DNA of 64,000 nt from Tropicimonas sp. IMCC34043 (GTDB lineage Bacteria; Pseudomonadota; Alphaproteobacteria; Rhodobacterales; Rhodobacteraceae). Positions 9,656 through 17,423 of this stretch are shown here, piece after piece (within the stretch, counting starts at the first letter, position 1; each line of letters opens with the position of its first letter). The stretch lies in NCBI RefSeq assembly GCF_003390845.1, contig NZ_QMEK01000002.1, positions 1 through 64,000 of the forward strand. Direction: 5' to 3'. The translations under genes were made by a program, and so were the position numbers. The notes below the pieces were generated by a model, which worked only from the letters and a program-made list of their open reading frames with translations, did not search any database and was not told where the DNA came from.

Positions 9656-9711
9656 CGGGTGTTCCGTCGCGGCTTTTTCGGAAAACGTTCTCGTTGTCAG
9701 GGAGAAGCGAG

Positions 9712-11769
9712 ATGCCCGTGAACCCCACCTATCCGGGAGTTTATATCGAAGAAATTCCATCCGGCGTCAGGTCGATCCGCGGGGTTGCGACATCGGTCGC
9801 GGCCTTTATCGGACCGTTCCGGCGCGGGTTGCTGGACGAGGCCGTGCGGATCCAGAGTCCCTCGGACTTCGAACGCGAATACGGCGGCGTCTATCGCGAC
9901 AGCGAGGCAAGCTATGCCGTCCAGCAGTTCTTCCTGAACGGGGGAACCGAGGCCTGGGTCATCCGTGTCGGCCATCCCGGCCCCGCCGCCGCCGGTATCG
10001 TGCCGATTGCCGCCGCGACCGCCGGGCTGAACGCTGTGGTGGACGGTGTGCCGCCCGACCTTGTCTCGGCAACCGCAGGCCGGGTGATCCGCGACGAGAC
10101 CGCCGACAACCCCGGTGACTGGGGCAATGCGCTGCGGCTCGAGGTCGGCCACGCCACCAGTGCCGCAGACACGCTGTTCACCCTGACGATCAAGGAGGTC
10201 GTGACCGAAGGCGACCGCACCAGTGTGTTGCGCGAGGAGGTGTTCCGCAACCTGACCAACCAGCCGAACGAGGCCAATACCGCAATCGACGTGGTCAACG
10301 GCGGCTCGCAGCTGGTCTATCTGACACAGGTGGCGGCAGCACTTTCGGATACCGACATTCCGCACGCGACCGGAACGCTTGGCCGGGATATCGTGCCGGG
10401 TGGCGGCGATTTCGCCGGTGCCGTCGCGACCGTGGCCGAGATGGCCGGGCTGACCGTGACGCTGCAATTCGGGCCGGCGGCAAGCCCCGCCGACATCGGC
10501 CCCGTCGCGGTCGATTTCACCGGCGCAGCCGACCCCGCAACGATGGGGGCCTGGGCCGCCCTGTTCCAGGAGCGGTTGCGCCGTGCGGCGCTCGACCCCC
10601 TCGCGGCAATCCCGGTGGGTCAGCGTGCCTATCTGGGCGGTGCGGTGGTGACGCTTCTGGGCGCCGGATCGGTGGCCGAACCCTTCCGGTTCCACATTCG
10701 CGCGGGTCAGGGCGCGCAGCCCTTCGACCCCGACGTGCGGCTGATCTTTGCCGGCAACGCGGGCACCTTCGGGCTCGATGGCGCGACAAGCGCCGGGCCG
10801 CAGCAGATCGCCCTGACGGGCGGCGCAGACGGCACCGTCGTCGATGCCGCGACCGGCACCTTCCGGATCCCCGAAGCGGCGTTCAGCGGCAATCCAGGCC
10901 TGCGCACCGGGCTTTTCGCGCTCGAAGACGTGGATCTGTTCAACATCCTCTGCATCCCGGATGCCCCGCGTCTGGGCGATGCCAATGCGCTCGCGCTCTA
11001 CTCAACGGCGCTGTCCTATGTCACCGACCGGCGCTCGATGCTGATCGTCGACATCCCCGAAGGCACGGTGCGCATCGACCAGATGGAGACCTGGCTTGGT
11101 GCCAATGCGGGCCTGCGGGCGCCCAATACGGCGGTCTATTTCCCGCGCACCTATGTCGCCGATTCGCTTAGGCAGAACCGGCTGCGCTCCTTCGCCTCGT
11201 CGGGGACAATCGCCGGGCTCTGGGCGCGCACGGACGCGCAGCGCGGGGTCTGGAAGGCACCGGCGGGCACCGATGCACGGCTGCGCGCGGTGCAGCAACT
11301 GGCCTATGCCATGACCGACCCCGAAAACGGCGTGCTGAACCCGCTCGGAGTGAACTGCCTGCGCAGCTTCCCGATCTATGGCAGCGTCTGCTGGGGTGCG
11401 CGCACCATGGACGGCGCCGATCAGATCGCGTCGGACTACAAATATGTGCCGGTGCGGCGCACGACGCTGTTCATCGAGGAATCGCTCTATCGCGGCACCA
11501 AGTGGGTGGTGTTCGAGCCGAACGACGAACCTCTCTGGGCGCAGATCCGGCTGAATGTCGGCGCCTTCATGCACGACCTGTTCCGGCAGGGGGCATTCCA
11601 GGGCGCGATGCCGAGCGACGCCTATCTGGTCAAATGCGATGCCGAGACGACCACGCAAAGCGACATCGACAACGGCATTGTCAACATCCTGGTCGGCTTT
11701 TCTCCGCTGAAGCCTGCCGAATTCGTGATCCTGAGGATCCAGCAGATCGCTCGCAGGGCGGAAAGCTGA
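9712..11769 (+). CDS. Contractile injection system sheath protein
   Basis: 685-residue phage tail-sheath-family protein (T4 gp18 / Afp2-like). It forms the contractile outer cylinder of an extracellular contractile injection system. The N-terminus NPTYPGVYIEEIPSGVRSI and the following VATSVAAFIGPFRRG are classical sheath motifs. The C-terminal domain, containing FIEESLYRGTKWVVFEPND and the final GFSPLKPAEFVILRIQQIA, forms the conserved subunit-linking core. The middle (about 130-400) is a variable surface domain. AGGGAGAAG precedes the ATG at 9712; an in-frame ATG at 9694 lacks such a site. It is the first gene of a 20-gene run, followed 13 bp later by the tube gene. Confidence 0.96.
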   Translation: MPVNPTYPGVYIEEIPSGVRSIRGVATSVAAFIGPFRRGLLDEAVRIQSPSDFEREYGGVYRDSEASYAVQQFFLNGGTEAWVIRVGHPGPAAAGIVPIAAATAGLNAVVDGVPPDLVSATAGRVIRDETADNPGDWGNALRLEVGHATSAADTLFTLTIKEVVTEGDRTSVLREEVFRNLTNQPNEANTAIDVVNGGSQLVYLTQVAAALSDTDIPHATGTLGRDIVPGGGDFAGAVATVAEMAGLTVTLQFGPAASPADIGPVAVDFTGAADPATMGAWAALFQERLRRAALDPLAAIPVGQRAYLGGAVVTLLGAGSVAEPFRFHIRAGQGAQPFDPDVRLIFAGNAGTFGLDGATSAGPQQIALTGGADGTVVDAATGTFRIPEAAFSGNPGLRTGLFALEDVDLFNILCIPDAPRLGDANALALYSTALSYVTDRRSMLIVDIPEGTVRIDQMETWLGANAGLRAPNTAVYFPRTYVADSLRQNRLRSFASSGTIAGLWARTDAQRGVWKAPAGTDARLRAVQQLAYAMTDPENGVLNPLGVNCLRSFPIYGSVCWGARTMDGADQIASDYKYVPVRRTTLFIEESLYRGTKWVVFEPNDEPLWAQIRLNVGAFMHDLFRQGAFQGAMPSDAYLVKCDAETTTQSDIDNGIVNILVGFSPLKPAEFVILRIQQIARRAES

Positions 11770-11782
11770 GGGAGGCGCAGCC

Positions 11783-12307
11783 ATGGCACAATTCGTCGTC
11801 AATCCCCGCCGTTTCGACCCCTACAAGGACTTTCGCTTTCGGGTGAAGTGGGACGGTCGCTATGTCGCCGGGGTCAGCAAGGTCTCGGCGCTCAGCCGAA
11901 CCACCGAGGTGGTCGAGCATCGCGAGGGCGGCGATCCCTCGACCAGCCGCAAGTCGCCGGGGCGCTCCAGCTACGAGGCGGTGACGCTGGAACGCGGCGT
12001 GACCCACGATCTCGACTTCGAGGTTTGGGCCAACAAGGTCTGGAACATCGAGGGCGGTAACGGCGCCCAGGTCTCACTGGCGGATTTCCGCAAGGACGTG
12101 ATCCTCGATCTGCTGAACGAGGCCGGGCAGGTGGTGATTTCCTATCACCTGTTCCGCTGCTGGGTGTCGGAATACCGGGCGATGCCCGATCTCGACGCCA
12201 ATTCCAATGCGGTGGCGATCCAGACCCTGAAGCTTGAAAACGAAGGTTGGCTGCGCGACGTGTCGGTGGTGGAGCCGGCAGAGCCGAGCTTCAATGTTCC
12301 GAACTGA
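11783..12307 (+). CDS. Contractile injection system inner tube protein
   Basis: 174-residue T4 gp19-like / Afp1-like tail tube protein. It stacks as hexamers inside the sheath and is the conduit expelled on contraction. Typical features: NPRRFDPYKDFRFRVKWDGRYVAGVSKVS at the start, the central HREGGDPSTSRKSPGRSSYEAVTLERG loop, and the C-terminal LKLENEGWLRD motif. Length is standard. GGGAGG precedes the start. The next gene starts inside its last codons (12294), so translation is probably coupled. Confidence 0.95.
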   Translation: MAQFVVNPRRFDPYKDFRFRVKWDGRYVAGVSKVSALSRTTEVVEHREGGDPSTSRKSPGRSSYEAVTLERGVTHDLDFEVWANKVWNIEGGNGAQVSLADFRKDVILDLLNEAGQVVISYHLFRCWVSEYRAMPDLDANSNAVAIQTLKLENEGWLRDVSVVEPAEPSFNVPN

Positions 12308-13121
12308 CAGATCCGTGCCGGTTCCCGGCAGGCCGATCCCGGTCGAGGTCCTGACCGATGCGGGGCCTGCCCTGCTGGACGTAGGGCCGATCACCGGCGC
12401 GATGGAACTGGACGTCGCAGCGGCCCGTTCGCGTGCGCGGACGGTGCCACCCGTCCTGCTCGAAACGCTGGTTCTCGCCTCGGGCGCGGTCGAATGGAAC
12501 GGGGCGGCACTGCAGGCCGAGACGGCCGAAGCGCTGCTGCTGGGCGACCGGGCGCGGCTGACCCTAGCCGTTCTTTGCGCAGGCTATGGCGCGCCCTCTG
12601 AACTTCTCTGGACCTGTCCCGACTGTGGCACGATGCAGGAACTGCCGTTCGATCCGCAGCCGATCCTTGAAACCCGCGCCACGGGGCCGGTTGGTCAGGG
12701 ATTTCCGAGCGCGCACGGCCTGTCGATGCGGCTGCCCATCGGGGCTGATCTGTCGGTCCTTGCGGCCGAAGGGCGGGCCTCGGCGGCCGCGTTGCTGTCG
12801 CGCTGTGCGCCGGAGGCCGGGGTGGGCGACATCGAGGCGGTGGAGGCCGAGATTTCCGCCCGCGACCCCTGTGCCGAGATCGCGCTGGCGGCCCATTGCA
12901 TCGCTTGCGGGCAGGCGGGTAACGGCGTGATCGACCCGCTGGCGCTGCTCCGGGCCGAAATGGACCGCGAGGGCGGGATACTGGCCGAGATCGACGCAAT
13001 CGCCCGCGCCTATCACTGGAGCGAGGCCGAGCTGCGCGCGCTGCCCGCGCATCAGCGGCGGCTCTATCTGGCCGCGATCCGTGCCAGCGAGGCCGAGGAA
13101 CCGTCACGGTGGGCCTCATGA
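12294..13121 (+). CDS. Zinc-ribbon baseplate-associated protein of the injection system
   Basis: 275 residues. Two CxxC pairs (CPDC at 108-111 and CIAC at 202-205) look like one split zinc-binding site. The C-terminal part (IDAIARAYHWSEAELRALPAHQRRLYL) resembles the short helical motif found in T4 gp26/gp28-like baseplate hub proteins and in small proteins of injection clusters. I infer a hub-assembly or chaperone role. The start is the ATG overlapping the end of the tube gene by 14 nt; a longer frame from 12234 would overlap more. The stop overlaps the next gene as ATGA. Confidence 0.65.
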   Translation: MFRTDRSVPVPGRPIPVEVLTDAGPALLDVGPITGAMELDVAAARSRARTVPPVLLETLVLASGAVEWNGAALQAETAEALLLGDRARLTLAVLCAGYGAPSELLWTCPDCGTMQELPFDPQPILETRATGPVGQGFPSAHGLSMRLPIGADLSVLAAEGRASAAALLSRCAPEAGVGDIEAVEAEISARDPCAEIALAAHCIACGQAGNGVIDPLALLRAEMDREGGILAEIDAIARAYHWSEAELRALPAHQRRLYLAAIRASEAEEPSRWAS

Positions 13122-13930
13122 CCGGCCTTCTCGGCCGCATAACCGCCCGGATGTCGGGCCAGACCGCCCCCGGCGGCCCAGCCGTCCTGATGGCCCCCGG
13201 CCGACCCCGGTTTGCCCCGCCCGCTGCCGCACCCGAGGCCACAGAAGAGGTGGCGGTGGATAGCGCGGCGGCCTCGGCCGACGCGGCAAGAGCGGCCGAA
13301 GCGATGCCGCCGTCGGATGCCCCGATCCCACGCGCCTCCGATCTGACATCGGTTGATGGGGCGATCCGGGACCCCATTCTCACTCCGCTGAACCGACCGG
13401 AGCGGCGGGCGCCAGAGAGTACGATTGCGCCAACAGCGAAGCGGGGATCGGAATCGCCACATTCGAAGAGCGCCGATCCGGGTGCGTCGGCGGGAACGGC
13501 CGGTTCCGAACCTGCCGAATCCGGCTCGGCAGAGTTGGCGTCAGGCCCCTCCGGACCAGCCGGCCCCGGTCCGGTCGTTTCGGCGGATACCCCGACCCTT
13601 TCGGCAGCACCATCGCAGCAGCCCGCACCGCCGCACCCCGAGGCGATGAGGCTCGTCGCCGAAACGGTCGATCTGGAGGGCAGCGCCCCGGCACCGACCG
13701 GCCCTGAGCCGCAGGCCCTGACCCCGCCTGACAGCACGCCGCCCGCCGCCCCGCCCCGGTCGGATGCCACGATGCCCCAGGATCCCGTCGCACCGAGCCT
13801 GTCGATCGGTCGCCTCGAGGTGATCTTCGAGGCCCCCGCGCCGCCACCGGCGCCGCGGCCGCGGCCGCAACCATCCCGCAGTCGGGGGTTCGAGAAATTC
13901 GACCGCACCCGCCTCGGCCTGCGGCGCTGA
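13118..13930 (+). CDS. Disordered Pro/Ala-rich protein of the injection-system operon
   Basis: 270 residues, largely low-complexity Ala/Pro/Ser/Glu with no predicted fold. It has a short ordered-looking start (MTGLLGRITARMSGQ) and a basic end (RSRGFEKFDRTRLGLRR). The middle has acidic and alanine-rich helices, then proline-rich linkers (FEAPAPPPAPRPRPQPSR). The ATGA overlap with the previous stop and the tight 12-bp gap to the next gene argue it is real. The function is unknown. A linker or scaffold between baseplate parts, with the terminal motifs as docking sites, is only a guess. Confidence 0.6.
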   Translation: MTGLLGRITARMSGQTAPGGPAVLMAPGRPRFAPPAAAPEATEEVAVDSAAASADAARAAEAMPPSDAPIPRASDLTSVDGAIRDPILTPLNRPERRAPESTIAPTAKRGSESPHSKSADPGASAGTAGSEPAESGSAELASGPSGPAGPGPVVSADTPTLSAAPSQQPAPPHPEAMRLVAETVDLEGSAPAPTGPEPQALTPPDSTPPAAPPRSDATMPQDPVAPSLSIGRLEVIFEAPAPPPAPRPRPQPSRSRGFEKFDRTRLGLRR

Positions 13931-13942
13931 GGGGAGGGAGCG

Positions 13943-15268
13943 ATGGCCGATTATCATGCCATCGGCCGGGTAACGGCCTCGATCCGCCGGCTGCTGCAGG
14001 ACCGCATGGTCAGCGGTGCCGCAGTCACAGCCGCGCCGCCCGACCAGACGGTCGCGGGTTTCGACGGGGCGCGGGTCAACCTCTATCTGTTTCAGGTGCT
14101 GGAAAATGCCAGCCTGAAAAACGATCACGGACCGAACCGCGGCCATCCGGCCAGCTATGGCCGGCCGCCCCTGTCCCTGAACCTGCGCTACATGATGACA
14201 AGCCACGCCGACAGCGAGGTGCAGCCCGATTCCGACATCACCGCGCAGGAGATCCTCGGCGACGCGATGCGGGTGCTGCACATATTCGGCAACCGGATGG
14301 ACACGCTGACGCTGATCAACCTGGCGCCGCCGGCGCTGAACGAACCGGTGCTCGACCCGGAACTGAGCCAGGAATACGAGCGGCTCAAGATCACGCTGCA
14401 CCCGGTGTCGATGGAGGACGTGACCAAGATCTGGTCGGCGCTGAGTGAAGAGAACTTTCGCCGCACCGTGGTCTACGAGGTCACGGTTGTTCAGATCGAC
14501 CAGACGGAGCCGACGCGCATCGCCCCGCCGGTCGAGGAACGCCGGATCCTTGCCGTCGCGGGCCGTCACCGCCCGGTGATCGAACGGGTCTTCGTCACCC
14601 CGCCGCCGGGCCAGCCCGAGGCCGAGACCCGCGTCGCCATCGGCGAGGAGATCACCATCGTCGCCACCGGCACCGCGGCCGACCGGCTCTATGTGCAATT
14701 CGGCCGGCTTGCCCCGATCCGCGTCCCGCCGAGCCCCGATGGCCGGATCCGCCTGACCCTGCCCGATGCGGTGCTGCCGGTCGACTATGACCCGGTGGTG
14801 AACCAGCCGATCCCGGCCGAGGCGCGGCTGCAGCCCGGAACCCTGCAGATCCGGCTGGTCGGCGAGATCGATGTCGAGGGCGTCGCCGGTGCTTTGGGGC
14901 GCGGCACCGGGATCAACCAGCCGATGCGGGTCCGCTCGAACGTAGCGCTGATGCAACTTGTCCCGCAGGTGACGGGGGTGGCGCCGGGGGCCGGCAATGC
15001 CGGCACCGTCCTCACCGTCACCGGAACCCGGCTGTGGCATCCCGGTAGCACCGAGGCGCTGGTTGCGATTGGCGGCGGCACGGTCGCGATCCGCGCCCCC
15101 GAAACGCCCGGCGACTGGGCCAACCCGACCCCGACTGCGGTCGAGGTGCCGGTGGCCGAGGCGGGGCTTGCACCGCTTGCCCCCGCCGATCCGGCCTATC
15201 CGGTCGCCGTTATCGTCGATGGAGCGCGAAGCCGGGCCTCGGGCCTTGGCTTCCACCTGGATCCATGA
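13943..15268 (+). CDS. DUF4255 (Pvc16-type) tail-terminator-like protein with IPT/TIG domain
   Basis: 441 residues. The N-terminal about 190 residues are a DUF4255/Pvc16_N domain (ADYHAIGRVTASIRRLLQDRM..., then LYLFQVLENASLKNDHGP and LSLNLRYMMTSHADSE). In studied systems this family caps the sheath-tube end (tail terminator). The C-terminal half is beta-rich and includes an IPT/TIG-like immunoglobulin fold (PQVTGVAPGAGNAGTVLTVTG). GGGAGGGAG precedes the ATG. Its stop overlaps the ATPase start (ATGA), a pairing conserved in such clusters. Confidence 0.88.
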   Translation: MADYHAIGRVTASIRRLLQDRMVSGAAVTAAPPDQTVAGFDGARVNLYLFQVLENASLKNDHGPNRGHPASYGRPPLSLNLRYMMTSHADSEVQPDSDITAQEILGDAMRVLHIFGNRMDTLTLINLAPPALNEPVLDPELSQEYERLKITLHPVSMEDVTKIWSALSEENFRRTVVYEVTVVQIDQTEPTRIAPPVEERRILAVAGRHRPVIERVFVTPPPGQPEAETRVAIGEEITIVATGTAADRLYVQFGRLAPIRVPPSPDGRIRLTLPDAVLPVDYDPVVNQPIPAEARLQPGTLQIRLVGEIDVEGVAGALGRGTGINQPMRVRSNVALMQLVPQVTGVAPGAGNAGTVLTVTGTRLWHPGSTEALVAIGGGTVAIRAPETPGDWANPTPTAVEVPVAEAGLAPLAPADPAYPVAVIVDGARSRASGLGFHLDP

Positions 15269-17220
15269 CCGCACTTGGACATTCCGCGGCCCTGCGGCTG
15301 CCGTCGCCCGGCGATGACGCCGCCTTCGTCGGATCGGCGCTGTCCTGGGTGCGGGCGCTGCTGACCGGCGTCGGGGTCGAACCGGCGCGCCTGGCACTCG
15401 ACGCCGCGCGTCAGGGATCGCCGCTCGACCGGCTGTCGCGCTGCCTTGCCCTCGCCCCCGCCGACGAGGACCTGCTGATCCTGGCGCTGACGCACCGGAT
15501 CGACGGCGCGGTTGCCGCACTTTGCGCCGAGGCATCGGGCGATCCGCGGCAGGGCTATGTCACCGGGCACCTGCTGACCCAGCTTGTGGGCGATGGCGAT
15601 CCGGCATTTGCCGCCGCCGTCTTTGCCCGGCTTGTCCCAGAGGCGCCGCTGCGCCGCTGGCGGCTGGTCGAGATGCGCGAAAGCCACGCGCTGTCGGCCG
15701 TGACCCTGACCGAGGACGTGGCGCTGCGGCTGGCGGGTCTGGCCCCGGGCGGTCCGCCGCGGGGCTGCCGCGCCCTGCCATCCGTGCCCGCGCTGGCCCG
15801 GTTCCAGCATCAGGCCGAGGCGCTGGCGCCCTGGCTTGCACGCGGTCTGGCGCTGATCGGACCTGCGGGCAGCGGACGGCGGGCGCTGGCCGCGGCGCTG
15901 GCGCGACAAGCCGGGATGGCGGCGGTGCTGATCGACCCCGGCCGCCTGCCCGAAGGCCCCGGCCGATTCGAGCGGCTGCAGGAAATCGCGCGCGAGGCGC
16001 GGCTCGACAGGCTGGTGGCGGTGATCGACGCCGATCCCGACACTGCCGCCCGCAGCCATGCCGCGGCCGAGGAGGGCGCGTTCCTCGCCCACGCCGGAAC
16101 CGCCGGGCGCGGGCTGGCGGCCAAGGCGGCGGCGGCCTTCGAGGGCAATCTGGTGGTGCTGGCGCGCGACCCGACCGACCTGCCCGCGGGCCTGCATCGC
16201 GAACGGATCGCGCCGCTTGGCACCGCCGACCGCATCACGCTGTGGCGCACCGCGCTGGGAGAGCGACGCTGTGCCTCCGAAGCGGCAGAGGTCGGGCGGC
16301 ACTTTCCCCTCGGTCCCTCCGAGATCGCCGAAATCGCCGCCGGGATCGGCCCCGATGAGCCACCCGGCACGCTGTGGCAACGCTGCCGTGGCCGCGGCGG
16401 TCAGGGGCTCGAGGCGCTCGCGACCCGCATCGTGCCGCGCTTTGGCTGGGACGACCTGATCGTGGCCGACGCGGTGCGCGAGGATCTGCGCACCATCGCC
16501 GACCAGTTGCGCCACCGTCAGACCGTCTATGACGGCTGGGGGTTTGGGCGGCGGCTGTCGGGTGCCGGGCGCGGGATCACGGCGCTGTTTGCCGGGCCAT
16601 CGGGCGTCGGCAAGACCATGGCGGCCGAGGTGATCGCCGGCGAACTTGGGCTCGATCTCTACAAGGTCGACCTGTCGCGGCTGGTGTCGAAATATATCGG
16701 CGAGACCGAAAAGAACCTGCGCCGGGTGTTCGACGCGGCCGAGGAAACCGGCGCCTGCCTGTTCCTGGACGAGGCCGACGCCTGCCTTGGCAAACGCTCC
16801 GAGGTGAAGGACAGCCACGACCGCCACGCCAATATCGAGGTCAGCTATCTGCTGCAGCGGATCGAGGGCTATGCGGGCCTCTGCCTGCTGGCGACGAACC
16901 TCAAGAACAATATCGATACCGCCTTCCTGCGGCGGATCCGCTTTGTCATCGACATGCCGTTTCCAGATCAGGGCCAACGCTACCGGATCTGGCAGGGCGC
17001 ATTCCCGCAGGGCACACCGACCGAGGGGCTCGATCTGGCGGCACTGTCGCGGCTCGATATCAGCGGCGGCTCGATCCTGGTGATCGCGGTCAACGCGGCC
17101 TTTCTGGCGGCGGCCGAGGCAGCGCCCGTGACCATGGAACGGATCGGACGGGCCGCGCGGGCCGAGTTTCGCAAGCACGACCGCAGCTTTCGCCCGGTCT
17201 GGACGGAGGCCCGGCCATGA
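15265..17220 (+). CDS. AAA+ ATPase of the injection system (Afp15/Pvc15-like)
   Basis: 651 residues. The C-terminal half is a complete AAA+ module: Walker A GPSGVGKT at about residue 444, Walker B LFLDEADACLG at about 499, sensor-1 LLATNLKNN, and arginine-finger candidates in AFLRRIRF. The N-terminal half has a degenerate P-loop-like stretch (LIGPAGSGRRALAAALA), so it may be an inactive second ATPase-like domain. ATPases of this type accompany nearly all extracellular injection systems and are thought to help assembly or cargo loading. Overlaps both neighbours by ATGA. Confidence 0.92.
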   Translation: MTALGHSAALRLPSPGDDAAFVGSALSWVRALLTGVGVEPARLALDAARQGSPLDRLSRCLALAPADEDLLILALTHRIDGAVAALCAEASGDPRQGYVTGHLLTQLVGDGDPAFAAAVFARLVPEAPLRRWRLVEMRESHALSAVTLTEDVALRLAGLAPGGPPRGCRALPSVPALARFQHQAEALAPWLARGLALIGPAGSGRRALAAALARQAGMAAVLIDPGRLPEGPGRFERLQEIAREARLDRLVAVIDADPDTAARSHAAAEEGAFLAHAGTAGRGLAAKAAAAFEGNLVVLARDPTDLPAGLHRERIAPLGTADRITLWRTALGERRCASEAAEVGRHFPLGPSEIAEIAAGIGPDEPPGTLWQRCRGRGGQGLEALATRIVPRFGWDDLIVADAVREDLRTIADQLRHRQTVYDGWGFGRRLSGAGRGITALFAGPSGVGKTMAAEVIAGELGLDLYKVDLSRLVSKYIGETEKNLRRVFDAAEETGACLFLDEADACLGKRSEVKDSHDRHANIEVSYLLQRIEGYAGLCLLATNLKNNIDTAFLRRIRFVIDMPFPDQGQRYRIWQGAFPQGTPTEGLDLAALSRLDISGGSILVIAVNAAFLAAAEAAPVTMERIGRAARAEFRKHDRSFRPVWTEARP

Positions 17221-17423
17221 CAGGGCGCCCAACCCCCGGACAGGCGGCAAGCAACGTGCAGGCGGGACTGGATCGCGCCTCGCACTCTTTGCCCGAGGGG
17301 ACCCAGGGCCACATCGAGCGCCTGACCTTGCGGCTGCGGCCTGGCGCCGGCCCCGACGAGATTGCACGGGCGCTGCTGCGGGCGCTGCCCGGGGCCCGGC
17401 GCGACGGGGAGGAGCCGCGATGA
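17217..17423 (+). CDS. Small protein linking the ATPase and cargo genes
   Basis: 68 residues, no recognised domain. A polar N-terminus is followed by GHIERLTLRLRPGAGPDEIARALLRAL, which looks like a beta strand plus amphipathic helix. It overlaps the ATPase stop and the next start by 4 nt each (ATGA both sides), so it is almost certainly translated as part of the chain. It lies directly before the two cargo candidates, which suggests a chaperone or adaptor for cargo, but nothing in the sequence proves it. Confidence 0.6.
   Translation: MTGRPTPGQAASNVQAGLDRASHSLPEGTQGHIERLTLRLRPGAGPDEIARALLRALPGARRDGEEPR

Noticed and set aside
13541-15535. Minus-strand open frame of 664 codons over the DUF4255 gene
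   Set aside because: Antisense shadow; Arg-rich without domains.
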